A DNA stretch of 64,000 bases, taken from positions 1 to 64,000 of the forward strand of contig UQDE01000001.1 in assembly GCA_900539735.1 (NCBI GenBank), read 5' to 3'. Of the stretch, positions 47,768 to 57,475 are shown in pieces. Made by a program: the position numbers and the translations under genes. The stretch is from an uncultured Collinsella sp. GTDB taxonomy: Bacteria > Actinomycetota > Coriobacteriia > Coriobacteriales > Coriobacteriaceae. The notes beneath the pieces are model-generated. The model saw only the letters and a program-made list of their open reading frames with translations. It did no database searches and was not told where the DNA came from. The number at the start of each line of letters is the position of its first letter. Positions within the stretch are counted from its first letter, which is position 1.

Positions 47768-49726
47768 CTACGACAGGAAAATCCTCGTCCTGCCGCATGC
47801 GTCAACGGCAACTGGCAGACGTGTACCGTCACGCTCGACCAGATAGCGTGCCTGCCGACGACGCAAGCAGTCGCGGCAACGGACCTGTCCCGTCGCATCG
47901 GTGGCGCAGACGCCCTCGGCGGTCAGCAGGCAGTGCTCGCACACCATAAGCTCGGGACGGTCGGCGTCGACCGGACCCAAGACGCCGGGTTCAGCAGCCA
48001 GTTCGGCAATACGCTCCGCATCATTGCCGAGCAACTCGGCCGGCAAGTACACCCGCCCCGCACCGAGTCCGCGCAGCCAGGTAAGCGTGGCCCGATTCGC
48101 GCAGAACACCGGCGCCGCCACGTCAAACGTCACGCCCAGCTCGCGAGCGATCACCACCTGTCCCAGGTTGCGGCAGACGACGCGCCCGGCACGCTGCATC
48201 AGTGAGCGGGTCCAGTCAGCGTCACTCGCGCGGCACACCTCGTCAAGCACCACAACGGCGTCGGACAAATCGAGTTCCCCGCGCGGGTCGGCATCCATCA
48301 GCTGCCAAGCAAAAACCATGCGAGTGGGAACCGCGCACTCCACCAACTCCGTCGATGCACCGCCATCCACCGCAACGCCCTCAAAGAGCAGTACCTCGAC
48401 GGCACGCGCAACGGGCGCAATCGCATCCGCCTCGGCCCGCATGCGCTCCAACACCGCCGCCGTCTGATCCAACACGCCGGCGCTGCGAATCAGGTATACC
48501 TCGCAGCCCGTGTCCACCTTACGCTTGCAATGCACGACGACGCGCTTCCCCGCTGCGGCATCCACCGGGCAGGGCACCTGCGGCCAGCGCTTGGGCACAT
48601 CGGGACGCGCGTCGGCACCCGGATAGAACCGAATCTCGAGCGTGTCACCCGCCGCCACGGCGGCGTCGAGCTCAACGGTCACCTCTTCGTGGCCCACAGC
48701 GACCAAACGCCCCACGCGCACGCCCTGGTTAATTGCGCGCTCAAAGCTCATCAGCTCGGCACCCGAACGCCCTCGCAGGTACGTATCGGTAAACCCACGG
48801 TTAAACGACCTCCCCAGCTCGCGTTCAAGCTCTTCCACGGCATCGGGGTCCCACGCGCCGTCGCGCAGCATATCGAGTGCCCGGCGCCACACCCGCACCA
48901 CGTTGAATACGTAATCGGGGTTCTTCATGCGCCCCTCGATCTTGAGCGACGCCACGCCGGCATCTACAAGCTCGGGCAGATGTGCAATACCCAGATAGTC
49001 GCGCGGGCACAGCAGGCGATCTCCCTCGACGGCGACAACGCTCTGTCCCGCCTCGTCCACCAGGTCGTACGCCAGACGGCACGGCTGCGTGCAGTCGCCG
49101 CGCATCGCCGAGCGCCCACGCCGCAGGGCCGAAAACTCGCACGCCCCCGAATAGCCGATGCAAATCGCACCGTGGCAGAATACCTCGATGGGCACGCCCG
49201 TGGCACATAGCGCCGCAATCTCGTCGACCGCCAGCTCGCGTGCCGTCGTCACGCGCTCGACTCCCAGCTCATCGGCGGCAAGCCGCACGGCGCCTTCGCT
49301 GTGAACGCCCGCCTGCGTAGACAGGTGAATCTCGACCCCGGGAATCGCCGTGCGCAGCGCGCAGGCCAGCCCGGCATCGGCGACAATCAGAGCATCGGCG
49401 CCCAGCTCCAGTGCATGAGCTCCCAACGCCACCGCATCGGACAGCTCATCGTCAAACACGAACACGTTGAGCGTCACGTACACGCGCACGCCATGGGCAT
49501 GCGCCACGGCGCAGCCGCGCGCAAACTCGTCATCCGTAAAGCCATGCGCGCTCACGCGGGCGTTAAAGCCGCCCAACCCCGCGTAGATGGCATCGGCACC
49601 CGCGGCGATGGCCGCAAGCATCTGGTCGAGCCCGCCCGCCGGCGCCAGCAGCTCGGGCAGCACCGCACCGGCAGCATCCAATCCAGTCTCGTATTGTCCG
49701 CTCGGCCCCATCGCCCGAATCGCCAT
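47768..49726 (-). CDS. U32-family peptidase-like protein (RlhA/TrhP type)
   Basis: A 652-residue protein. The TIM-barrel part (about 25-330) has AGGLDQMLAAIAAGADAIYA near the start and the family signature EVFCHGAICIGYSGACEFSA (about 180-199) with further Cys in GDCTQPCRLAY, which in this family hold an Fe-S cluster. A second domain follows (about 340-640). U32 proteins of this type hydroxylate rRNA or tRNA bases using prephenate; older annotations call them collagenases. Which RNA is modified cannot be told. The ATG at 49726 follows AAGGAG. Confidence 0.85.
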   Translation of the reverse strand: MAIRAMGPSGQYETGLDAAGAVLPELLAPAGGLDQMLAAIAAGADAIYAGLGGFNARVSAHGFTDDEFARGCAVAHAHGVRVYVTLNVFVFDDELSDAVALGAHALELGADALIVADAGLACALRTAIPGVEIHLSTQAGVHSEGAVRLAADELGVERVTTARELAVDEIAALCATGVPIEVFCHGAICIGYSGACEFSALRRGRSAMRGDCTQPCRLAYDLVDEAGQSVVAVEGDRLLCPRDYLGIAHLPELVDAGVASLKIEGRMKNPDYVFNVVRVWRRALDMLRDGAWDPDAVEELERELGRSFNRGFTDTYLRGRSGAELMSFERAINQGVRVGRLVAVGHEEVTVELDAAVAAGDTLEIRFYPGADARPDVPKRWPQVPCPVDAAAGKRVVVHCKRKVDTGCEVYLIRSAGVLDQTAAVLERMRAEADAIAPVARAVEVLLFEGVAVDGGASTELVECAVPTRMVFAWQLMDADPRGELDLSDAVVVLDEVCRASDADWTRSLMQRAGRVVCRNLGQVVIARELGVTFDVAAPVFCANRATLTWLRGLGAGRVYLPAELLGNDAERIAELAAEPGVLGPVDADRPELMVCEHCLLTAEGVCATDATGQVRCRDCLRRRQARYLVERDGTRLPVAVDACGRTRIFLS

Positions 49727-49888
49727 CGGCAAACTCCTTACCAAGGTATGCATTCACTCTGAAAAATGCCGTCTTCCAGCATACACGAGGCCTCGCGCGC
49801 CCCGTTTGGTTTATCGTGTAATAACTTATGTCCATCCTGCCTCGACGGCACATCCACCGTCCGGCACGACATACCTGGAGGTCAATAT

Positions 49889-52090
49889 ATGGGTCCTCGC
49901 CAACGACAGGGACGCAGCCGTTCAAAGACGCATGCTCTGCCCATAATCCTGCTCTCGTTTTTGGGCTTTTTGCTTATCGCGGGCGTGGCGTTTGGCATCG
50001 GCATGGTCGGCAACGTCAACCGCTGGCTGTCCGATCTGCCCGACTACACCGACGCCAACGCGTATCTGGTGAGCGAGCCCACCGAGATCGTCGACTGCAA
50101 CGGCAACAAGATCGCGAGCTTCTACACGCAAAACCGCAAGTCCATCGCCAAGGACGAGGTCTCCCCCTACGTGCTGCAGGGCACCGTTGACGTCGAGGAC
50201 GAGCGCTTCTACGAGCACGGCGGTATCGACCTGTGGGGTATCGCGCGTGCTGCGGTGGCAACCCTCGGCGGCGGGCACGAAGGCGCCTCGACTATCACCC
50301 AGCAGCTGGTGCGCAACACCATCCTGCAGGAGGAGCAGTTCGACTCGACCATCGAGCGTAAGGTGCGCGAGGCCTACATCGCCATCAAGATGGAGGACAT
50401 GTACTCCAAAGACGAGATCCTCATGATGTACCTCAACACCATCTATTACGGCCACGGCGCCTACGGCATCGAGGCCGCAGCCGAGACCTACCTGTCCAAG
50501 AGCGCCGCCGACCTCACCCTGAGCGAAGCCGCGCTGCTCATCGGCCTTCCCAACTCGCCTTCGCAGTACGACCCCACGGTCAATCCCGACCTGGCACTGT
50601 CTCGCCGCAACAAGGTCCTCGACAACATGCTGCGCCTGGGCCACATCACCCAGGAGGAGCACGATGCCGCACAGGCCGAGCCCATCACCCTCAACGTGAC
50701 CGAGATTTCGGGCAGCGGCGTCGACGTATACTCGCAGCCCTACTTTGTCGCCTATGTTAAGCAGCTGCTGGAGCAGGAGTTCTCGACCGACGTGCTCTTT
50801 AAGGGCGGCCTGACCGTCAAGACCACCATCGACCCCACGATGCAGCAGGTGGCAGAGAATGCCGTCCGCGAGCAGCTCGACACGCTCTCACTCGACGGCC
50901 TGGACATGGGCATGGTCGTCGTCGACCCCAAGACCGGCTACATCAAGTGCATGGTGGGCGGCTACGACTACAACGCCGACGAGAACCACGTAAACCATGC
51001 CACGGCCAAGCGTCCCGTCGGCTCCACCTTCAAGGCCTTTACACTGGCAACTGCCATCCAAAACGGCATGAACCCCAACGTCACCCTCAACTGCAACTCG
51101 CCGCTCAAGGCCAAGGGCACCACGACCGAGGTCCAAAACTACGCCAACCATAGCTATGGCAACATCACGCTTAAGCAGGCGACGGCATACTCCTCCAACA
51201 CCGGCTACATCCAGGTGGCGGAAGCCGTCGGCAACAGCAAGATCATCTCGCTCGTCAAAAAGCTCGGCATCGATCCCGCCAAGGACAACATCGAGGACGT
51301 TCCCGTCATGACGCTCGGCACCGGCTCGATCTCGCCGCTCGAGATGGCCGCCGCCTACGCGACGTTTGCCAACGGCGGCTACTATCGCCAGCCGATCGCC
51401 ATCACCGAGATTGACTCTCGTACCGGTTCGGTGCTGTACCAGCACACCGACAATCCCTCACAGGTGCTTACCGAGGGCGAGGCCGCCGCGGTCACCGATG
51501 TTCTGTCCGGCGTCATGCAGGGCGGCGGTACGGGTGCTGCCGGTGCCCTGAGCGTCAACCAGCCCTATGCCGGCAAGACGGGCACCACCGACAACACCAC
51601 CAACCTGTGGTTCTGCGGCTATACCCCGCAGCTGGCGTGCGCCCTGTGGACCGGCTATTCCGCGGGCGAGATCCCTATCCAAAAATACGGCACAGACCTG
51701 CTGGGCGACAGCACCAACCTGCCTGTCTTTAAGCGGTTTATGAACACCGTTCTGACCGGTACCGAGCGCGAGGAGTTTGCGACCGGAACGGCACCCACCT
51801 ACAAGAACAACAGCGTCTGGAAGTTCTACGGCACCAACAACACCAAGAAGACGGAGAACGACGACAAGGACGAGAACGAGGACGAAGAGGAAACCACAAC
51901 GACGACAACGACGACCACGACCACCGAGACCACGGGCGGCGACACCACCGGCGGCACCGGTACGACCGGTGGCTCGACGGGCGGCTCCACTGGTGGTTCG
52001 ACCGGCGGCGATGGCGGCACGCCTACGCCTACGCCTACGCCTACACCCACTCCCGACCCCTCGCCCACGCCTGACGATACGGTTGGCTAG
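49889..52090 (+). CDS. class A penicillin-binding protein (transglycosylase/transpeptidase)
   Basis: A 733-residue cell-wall synthase. A membrane anchor lies at about 16-40. The GT51 domain has VEDERFYEHGG (about 101-111). The transpeptidase domain has the Ser in GSTFKAF (about 378), SSN (about 435) and KTGT (about 562). Residues from about 650 form an acidic stretch, then Thr-only runs, Gly/Thr/Ser repeats and a TP repeat tail, all probably disordered and outside the membrane. ATG 49889 follows GGAGG at 7 bases; earlier in-frame starts lack this. The gene is divergent from the U32 gene. Confidence 0.93.
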   Translation: MGPRQRQGRSRSKTHALPIILLSFLGFLLIAGVAFGIGMVGNVNRWLSDLPDYTDANAYLVSEPTEIVDCNGNKIASFYTQNRKSIAKDEVSPYVLQGTVDVEDERFYEHGGIDLWGIARAAVATLGGGHEGASTITQQLVRNTILQEEQFDSTIERKVREAYIAIKMEDMYSKDEILMMYLNTIYYGHGAYGIEAAAETYLSKSAADLTLSEAALLIGLPNSPSQYDPTVNPDLALSRRNKVLDNMLRLGHITQEEHDAAQAEPITLNVTEISGSGVDVYSQPYFVAYVKQLLEQEFSTDVLFKGGLTVKTTIDPTMQQVAENAVREQLDTLSLDGLDMGMVVVDPKTGYIKCMVGGYDYNADENHVNHATAKRPVGSTFKAFTLATAIQNGMNPNVTLNCNSPLKAKGTTTEVQNYANHSYGNITLKQATAYSSNTGYIQVAEAVGNSKIISLVKKLGIDPAKDNIEDVPVMTLGTGSISPLEMAAAYATFANGGYYRQPIAITEIDSRTGSVLYQHTDNPSQVLTEGEAAAVTDVLSGVMQGGGTGAAGALSVNQPYAGKTGTTDNTTNLWFCGYTPQLACALWTGYSAGEIPIQKYGTDLLGDSTNLPVFKRFMNTVLTGTEREEFATGTAPTYKNNSVWKFYGTNNTKKTENDDKDENEDEEETTTTTTTTTTTETTGGDTTGGTGTTGGSTGGSTGGSTGGDGGTPTPTPTPTPTPDPSPTPDDTVG

Positions 52091-52113
52091 AAATTCATCC
52101 GGCCATTAGCAAC

Positions 52114-52156
52114 AAGGCCCCCGAGCAGCTTATTAAAGTGCTCGGGGGCCTTTTAG
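52114..52156 (+). terminator. intrinsic terminator of the PBP gene
   Basis: AAGGCCCCCGAGCA pairs perfectly with TGCTCGGGGGCCTT across an 11-nt loop, followed by TTTT. Confidence 0.92.
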
Positions 52157-52199
52157 TTTAAAGCGACCTGGTGGACGGCCTTTATACCGGCAAACAATA

Positions 52200-52231
52200 T
52201 AGGGGGTACCGACCAACGTCGATACCCCCTT
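52200..52231 (-). terminator. probable terminator of argR
   Basis: AGGGGGTACCGAC and GTCGATACCCCCT form a 13-bp stem with one mismatch; on the minus strand an AT-rich but interrupted TATATTG follows. Confidence 0.55.
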
Positions 52232-52279
52232 ACAAGCCACCATGTCACGCACACAGTGCCGAGCGCACGACCCGCACGC

Positions 52280-52717
52280 CTACTTGCGAGAATTGCTCAG
52301 CTTATTGATCAGCGCCTCGAGACGCTCGCCGTCCTCGGCCGTCTGGGCAATAACCAAAATCGTATCGTTGCCGGCAAGCGAGCCAAGCACATCGGGCAAC
52401 TCTGCCGCATCAACGGCGGCGGCGATGCCGGAAGCCGTACCAGGCTGAGCCTTGATCATAACCAGATTATCGGTGCGCAGAACGCCCGTTACGAGCTCGG
52501 AAACCATACGCTGCAGGTGCAGGTCCTCTGCCAGAACATAGATACCCTCGGGGAGCTTACGCAGCCCCATATCGGCAATATCGCGAGAGACAGTCGCCTG
52601 CGTGCAATCAAAGCCCATAGCGCGGAGCTCATCGACCAGCACGCGCTGCGTGCGGACGTCCTTATTGCGCACAATATCTCTAATGGCATCCTGGCGCCCA
52701 TTGCGTTTTTTAGCCAT
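52280..52717 (-). CDS. argR: arginine repressor
   Basis: A 145-residue regulator. The N-terminal winged helix has the DNA-reading TQATVSRDIADMGLRK (about 39-54); the C-terminal domain has GTASGIAAAVD and the arginine-binding/trimer segment GSLAGNDTILVI (about 112-123). With arginine bound it represses arginine synthesis and often activates breakdown. No arg biosynthesis genes are in the window. The ATG at 52717 follows AGAGAGGG. An inverted repeat 90-125 bp upstream shares a 12-bp motif with the gltB control region. Confidence 0.93.
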   Translation of the reverse strand: MAKKRNGRQDAIRDIVRNKDVRTQRVLVDELRAMGFDCTQATVSRDIADMGLRKLPEGIYVLAEDLHLQRMVSELVTGVLRTDNLVMIKAQPGTASGIAAAVDAAELPDVLGSLAGNDTILVIAQTAEDGERLEALINKLSNSRK

Positions 52718-52806
52718 ACAAACCCTCTCTCCAAAAGATGGCGGAGACAATCAATCAGTGACTGAATAGTTTAACGCTATTTGAAGGCTTTTGTGTATAA
52801 GAACGC

Positions 52807-52842
52807 ATTTCGAAACAATTCTATGCAAATTTGTTTCGAAAT
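52807..52842. promoter_or_regulatory. perfect 12-bp inverted repeat upstream of argR
   Basis: ATTTCGAAACAA (52807-52818) and TTGTTTCGAAAT (52831-52842) flank a 12-bp spacer. The arms are 24 bp centre to centre, about two helical turns, as expected for a dimeric or tetrameric regulator. It sits 8 bp past the glycosyltransferase stop codon, so it could be a terminator, but it is AT-rich and has no T-run. Confidence 0.55.
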
Positions 52843-52849
52843 GAGCCGT

Positions 52850-53890
52850 TTAGGCGGTTTTTGCGCCCGTCCGGTTAAGAAAAGCTGCCAGATGCGTACA
52901 CATCACGCAGCGCGCGGGCTTGGCGCTGGCGATCGGCCCAAACAACAAACCGAGTCCCCGATGGTTATCCTTGAGCGCGGCGACCATCTGACGGGTTCGA
53001 GGCGCCTCGAGCATATCACGCATGCGGGCGGAACGCTCGATTGACGACACTCCATGCGGGCTAAGACACAAATTCTCGATGCAGGCGACCAGTCCGGCAA
53101 AGTAGAACTTTTGGCTTGCCAGCTTGAGCCGACCACCGCTATCTGCTTCCGAGAGTGAGTCCGCAAGCTCGTCGAGCGCTCGAGTGTCATCGGATATCCT
53201 GGCATACATGGTGGGATCAAAGGCATCTGTAAGCTTAGGTGCCACCGCGTGGAAACAAGCGTCGCCGCAGCCGGACACGAATCGTGCCTGCGAGAGCGCA
53301 TAAGCCATAAACTCAACCGTACGGTACGCCTTGCCGCGCGACAGGCATGCCTCAAACAGCGGACGGCTATACATCACGCCAGAGGTCTGAGCGACTAGGC
53401 CGCCCAAAATCAACTGGGGCAGCCCAGTCACCATAGAAGACTCGTCTTCTATGGCAATAGAGGCAGCATCCAAGACGCGCGAATGGCGTTCTCGATGTGC
53501 ATCATAGCGGTCGAGCGACACCGTGGGGAACACTATGTCTGCCGCAGTATCGCACGCGATATCGACCATCTTGGAAAGGGACTGCGGAGCAAACCACTCA
53601 TCGGCGTTCATAGCGATGATTTGAGAGCCGCGCGAGACAGCAAAACCGGCACGAAGGCAAGCGCCGCGCTTCGCGTCCTCGACGTCAATCAAATCAATAT
53701 GGATGTCCCTGTCGGCAGCAACTTGAAGCGAATGGCGCACACCGGGCGCAGCATCGCGGCAAACAACGACAATCTGCAAATCGTAGAGGTCTTGGTTCTG
53801 GATACTCTCGAGCGCACGCATCGCATAGCTGGGCGAACCTTCTACCACAAGGATCACCGAAAGTCGCGGATGCGAGCCACGTCGAACCAA
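52850..53890 (-). CDS. GT2-like glycosyltransferase
   Basis: A 346-residue protein. The N-terminal half has the GT-A fold of family 2 transferases: LSVILVVEGSPSYAMRALESI (about 10-30), then NADEWFAPQSL (about 94-104) where the DxD metal site is expected. The C-terminal half is helical and unassigned. Sugar donor and acceptor are unknown. No other polysaccharide genes are nearby. A TTG at 53890 is the likely start, with GAGAGGA 8 bases upstream. Confidence 0.72.
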   Translation of the reverse strand: MVRRGSHPRLSVILVVEGSPSYAMRALESIQNQDLYDLQIVVVCRDAAPGVRHSLQVAADRDIHIDLIDVEDAKRGACLRAGFAVSRGSQIIAMNADEWFAPQSLSKMVDIACDTAADIVFPTVSLDRYDAHRERHSRVLDAASIAIEDESSMVTGLPQLILGGLVAQTSGVMYSRPLFEACLSRGKAYRTVEFMAYALSQARFVSGCGDACFHAVAPKLTDAFDPTMYARISDDTRALDELADSLSEADSGGRLKLASQKFYFAGLVACIENLCLSPHGVSSIERSARMRDMLEAPRTRQMVAALKDNHRGLGLLFGPIASAKPARCVMCTHLAAFLNRTGAKTA

Positions 53891-54051
53891 GTTATCCGTC
53901 CTCTCGACAGCAATGAATCAAACCGTGGTTCATGGTACACCCCGGCAATAAAAGCAATGAGACACCGGTTGTATTGCACGCCAAGAACAGATGTTGCACA
54001 CGCGCAGCCCACAGATAATGGGTGTCGACGCACGACGCGTCGAGCCCTCCC

Positions 54052-54876
54052 CTAGTCGAGCACGACGAGCTCGGCGGGATCGTAATCCACGCCCATAAAC
54101 GTAAGGCCGCAGGCAGGAGCCGTGGGGCCCGCAGCGGTACGGTCGCAAGCATCGATGACCTCGCGCATCCACTCGGGTTCACGGCGATGCATGCCAATCG
54201 CGACAAGCGTGCCAACGATCGTACGGACCATCGAATGCAGAAACGCATTGCCCTCGATGGTAAACGTCAGGATGTCCTCGCCAAACGCAACCTCATGGCC
54301 AAACTCGGCGCGCATTACGCAGCGGTGCGTAGGTTTGCCCACGGCAGAAGCAACCTTGCAAAAGCTTTTAAAGTCCTGCTCGCCCAGCAGCGCGGGGCAG
54401 GCAGCAGACATAGCCTCAACATCCAAGGGATAGCGATGCCACCACACCGCACCGCGGGACAGCACGGGGCGCGCATCTCGATCGGCAATACGGTACGTAT
54501 ACGTACGGGAACGCGCGTCAAAACGTGCAGAAAAGCCTTTACGAGCCTTGTAGACCTCGTTGATGGCGATATCTTTGGGCAGCAGGGCATCCATAGCCCG
54601 CAGCCACCTACGGCGCGTTAGGGCGAGCTCAGCGTCCGTTACGGGCACGCTGATGTACTGAGCCACGGCATGCACGCCGGCATCGGTGCGACCCGCGCAC
54701 GTCAGATCGATCGGACGGCGAAGCAGCGTCTCGATGGCTCGACGCAGCTCACCCGCAACCGTCGTCTGTCCCGGCTGCTCGGCAAAGCCGCTATAGGACG
54801 AGCCATCGTATGCCACGCGGAAAACGAGCGTGGCATCGAGCTCTGGAATCGAATTGAAATCAGACGGCGCGGTCAT
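54052..54876 (-). CDS. truA: tRNA pseudouridine synthase A
   Basis: A 274-residue enzyme that makes pseudouridine at tRNA positions 38-40. The catalytic Asp lies in CAGRTDAGVHA (about 55-65); RRWLRAMDALLP and the C-terminal FLHSMVRTIVGTLV segments also match. The ATG at 54876 follows GGGAG. It comes after the ribosomal operon, as in many Gram-positive bacteria, but a strong terminator separates it from rplQ. Confidence 0.95.
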   Translation of the reverse strand: MTAPSDFNSIPELDATLVFRVAYDGSSYSGFAEQPGQTTVAGELRRAIETLLRRPIDLTCAGRTDAGVHAVAQYISVPVTDAELALTRRRWLRAMDALLPKDIAINEVYKARKGFSARFDARSRTYTYRIADRDARPVLSRGAVWWHRYPLDVEAMSAACPALLGEQDFKSFCKVASAVGKPTHRCVMRAEFGHEVAFGEDILTFTIEGNAFLHSMVRTIVGTLVAIGMHRREPEWMREVIDACDRTAAGPTAPACGLTFMGVDYDPAELVVLD

Positions 54877-54910
54877 GGGCGCTCCCAACAAACAGGCAAT
54901 GGCATTTCGA

Positions 54911-54945
54911 CAAAAAAAGAGGGGTACGCGAACGTACCCCTCGAA
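54911..54945 (-). terminator. intrinsic terminator of the spc/alpha operon
   Basis: On the minus strand GAGGGGTACG, TTCG, CGTACCCCTC form a perfect stem with a stable tetraloop, followed by TTTTTTT. Confidence 0.95.
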
Positions 54946-54968
54946 TATAGCCTATGCAGACGGATTGT

Positions 54969-55436
54969 CTACTCAGCGGTCTCCTCAGCAGGAGCCTCCT
55001 CGGCAGCCTCGACCTTCTTGGGAGCAGCGGCCTTCTTGGGGGCCGGAGCAGCCTTCTTGGCCTTAGGCGTGCAAGGCTCGGTGACGAGCTCCATGATAAC
55101 GATGGGAGCGTTGTCGCCCTTGCGGTTACCGAGCTTCATGATGCGGGTATAACCGCCGTTGCGATCCTGCCACATACCCTGGGCAGCCTTGTCGAAGATC
55201 TCGGCAACGAGCTGCTTATCGCCGAGCTTGGCGATAGCCAGACGACGAGAGTGCAGGTCGCCCTTCTTGGCCCAAGTGATGATCGGATCGACGACCGAAC
55301 GCAGCGCCTTAGCGCGGGTCTCGGTGGTCTTGATGCGGTCGTTCTCGAAGAGGGCCTTAGCAAGGCTCTTCTTCATGGCCTTGGTGTGGCTCGCATCGGT
55401 GCCGAGCTTCAGGCCCTTCTTAACGTTGTGACGCAT
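54969..55436 (-). CDS. rplQ: ribosomal protein L17 with C-terminal extension
   Basis: A 155-residue protein, last gene of the operon. The L17 core (MRHNVKKGLKLGTDASH at the start, residues 1-118) is normal. About 37 extra C-terminal residues are Ala/Lys/Pro- then Glu-rich, similar in style to the L31 tail. It starts 30 bp after rpoA. Confidence 0.95.
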   Translation of the reverse strand: MRHNVKKGLKLGTDASHTKAMKKSLAKALFENDRIKTTETRAKALRSVVDPIITWAKKGDLHSRRLAIAKLGDKQLVAEIFDKAAQGMWQDRNGGYTRIMKLGNRKGDNAPIVIMELVTEPCTPKAKKAAPAPKKAAAPKKVEAAEEAPAEETAE

Positions 55437-55466
55437 GGTCTAGTTTCTCCTCAAATATGCGAAGCA

Positions 55467-56408
55467 TTAAGCCTTCAGGCTCAGGCCCATGGACTCAAGC
55501 TTGTCCTTCACTTCCTCGATCGACTTAACACCGAAGTTACGGATGTTGAGCAGATCGTTCTCCGAGAACTCAACGAGCTGACGGACCGAGTGAATGCTGG
55601 CGCGCTTAAGGCAGTTGTAGGAACGGACGGAAAGGTCCAGATCCTCGATCTGCTTGTCCAGCTCGGCGTTGTCGTTGGTGACCTCGGGAGCGAAGATCGA
55701 AGCCTCCTCCTCGACCTCGGGGGTCTCGGCAAGGTTCATAAAGGCGGCCATATGCTGGTTGATGATATTGGCAGCCTGGACCACGGCGTCGCGCGGGGCG
55801 ATGGAGCCGTTGGTCTCGATCTCGAGGACAAGGCGGTCGTAGTCGGTGTGCTGACCGACACGGCAAGCCTCAACGAGCTTGGCGCAACGGGAAACCGGCG
55901 AGTACAGCGAGTCGACGTGGATCACACCGATGGGATCGTTGTCGCGCTTGTTGGCCTCGCCAGAAACATAGCCGCGGCCATAGCCGATGCGCATGCTCAT
56001 GGTGAGATGGCCACCCTCGGTGAGCGTAGCAATGTGCTGCTCGGGGTTGACCAGCTCAAACTCGGACGGAATAAAGAAGTCCGCACCGGTGACCTCGCAG
56101 GGGCCGTCAACCGAGATGGTGGCGGTCGCCTCGTCGGTCGTGCCGAGAGCCCTGAAGACAAGACCCTTGACATTCAGGACGATGTCGGTGACATCCTCGA
56201 CCATGTTAGGGATGGTCATGAACTCGTGCTGCGCACCATCGATCTGAATAGCCTCGACGGCGGCACCCTCGAGCGAGGACAGAAGAACGCGACGAAGGGA
56301 GTTACCCAGCGTATCGCCGTAACCACGCTCGAGCGGCTCGACGGAGACACGAGCAGACGTCTCGTTGATCTCTTCGACCTGAACCTGAGGCCTAATGAAT
56401 TCTGACAT
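55467..56408 (-). CDS. rpoA: RNA polymerase alpha subunit
   Basis: A 313-residue subunit that starts polymerase assembly. The N-terminal dimerisation domain (about 1-230) is followed by the C-terminal domain with its helix-hairpin-helix (SIHSVRQLVEFSENDLLNIR, about 266-285), which contacts UP elements and activators. Between the domains lies an acidic linker. It follows rpsD by 32 bp. Confidence 0.97.
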   Translation of the reverse strand: MSEFIRPQVQVEEINETSARVSVEPLERGYGDTLGNSLRRVLLSSLEGAAVEAIQIDGAQHEFMTIPNMVEDVTDIVLNVKGLVFRALGTTDEATATISVDGPCEVTGADFFIPSEFELVNPEQHIATLTEGGHLTMSMRIGYGRGYVSGEANKRDNDPIGVIHVDSLYSPVSRCAKLVEACRVGQHTDYDRLVLEIETNGSIAPRDAVVQAANIINQHMAAFMNLAETPEVEEEASIFAPEVTNDNAELDKQIEDLDLSVRSYNCLKRASIHSVRQLVEFSENDLLNIRNFGVKSIEEVKDKLESMGLSLKA

Positions 56409-56440
56409 GTATTACCTCCAGCCTCAGCAGCCCGGATGGA

Positions 56441-57037
56441 CTACTTAGAGTAGAGCTCGACGATGAGCTGCTCGTTGATATCACCGCTGATCTGCTCACG
56501 CGTCGGCAGAGCGAGCACGTTACCAGACAGCTTCTCGATATCGACCTCGAGCCAGCCAGGGACCTCAAAGCGCTCGGAGGAAATCAGGGCCTCCTTGATG
56601 GGGAGGAGGTCACGGAACTTCTCGCCGACAGCGACGACGTCGCCGGCCTTGACGCGGTAGGACGGGATGTCCACGCGCTTGCCGTTCACGGTGAAGTGAC
56701 CGTGACGGACGGACTGACGAGCCTCTTTGCGGGTGCGGGCGAAGCCAAGACGGAAGACGACGTTGTCGAGGCGAGACTCAAGAATGATCATGAGGTTCTC
56801 ACCGGTGACGCCGTTCATCTTACGGGCCTTGTTGAAGTAGCCGTGGAACTGCTTCTCCAGAACGCCATAGATGAACTTGACCTTCTGCTTCTCGCGCAGC
56901 TGCATGCCGTACTCAGATTCCTTGCGACGGCGCTTGGGCTGACGGATAGATTCCTTCTTGCTGCTGTAACCGAGCTCAGCGGGATCGATCCCGAGCTGAC
57001 GGCAGCGCTTAAGAACAGGAGTCCTGTCGATTGCCAT
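56441..57037 (-). CDS. rpsD: ribosomal protein S4
   Basis: A 198-residue primary 16S-binding protein. The S4 RNA-binding domain lies at about 90-150 (SRLDNVVFRLGFARTRKEAR). Only one Cys is present near the N-terminus, so this is the zinc-free form. In many bacteria S4 represses the alpha operon; no leader structure was tested here. Confidence 0.97.
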   Translation of the reverse strand: MAIDRTPVLKRCRQLGIDPAELGYSSKKESIRQPKRRRKESEYGMQLREKQKVKFIYGVLEKQFHGYFNKARKMNGVTGENLMIILESRLDNVVFRLGFARTRKEARQSVRHGHFTVNGKRVDIPSYRVKAGDVVAVGEKFRDLLPIKEALISSERFEVPGWLEVDIEKLSGNVLALPTREQISGDINEQLIVELYSK

Positions 57038-57056
57038 ATTGATACGATCCTTTCAG

Positions 57057-57461
57057 TTACACGCGGCGACGCTTCTTGGGGCGGCAGCCGTTGTGCGGAA
57101 TGGGGGTCTTGTCCTGGATGCTCGAGACCTCGAGGCCAGCAGCCTGGAGGGAGCGGATGGCGGTCTCACGACCGGAGCCGGGGCCCTTGACGAAGACGGA
57201 AACCTTCTTCATACCGTGCTCCATGGCCTGCTTGGCAGCAGCCTCGGCAGCCATCTGGGCAGCGAACGGCGTGGACTTACGGGAGCCCTTGAAGCCCACC
57301 TGGCCAGCCGACTTCCAGGAAATGACGTTGCCCTGGGGATCGGTGATCGAAACGATCGTGTTGTTGAACGTAGAACGAATGTGAGCCTGGCCCACGGAAA
57401 TGTTCTTACGGTCCGCGCGCTTCAGACGGGCAGCGCGAACGTTCTTCTTAGCAGTAGCCAT
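57057..57461 (-). CDS. rpsK: ribosomal protein S11
   Basis: A 134-residue platform protein with the usual basic N-terminus, [17 protein letters not shown] and the C-terminal [13 protein letters not shown]. It lies 14 bp after rpsM. Confidence 0.97.
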   Translation of the reverse strand: MATAKKNVRAARLKRADRKNISVGQAHIRSTFNNTIVSITDPQGNVISWKSAGQVGFKGSRKSTPFAAQMAAEAAAKQAMEHGMKKVSVFVKGPGSGRETAIRSLQAAGLEVSSIQDKTPIPHNGCRPKKRRRV

Positions 57462-57475
57462 CTATCTAGCGCTCC

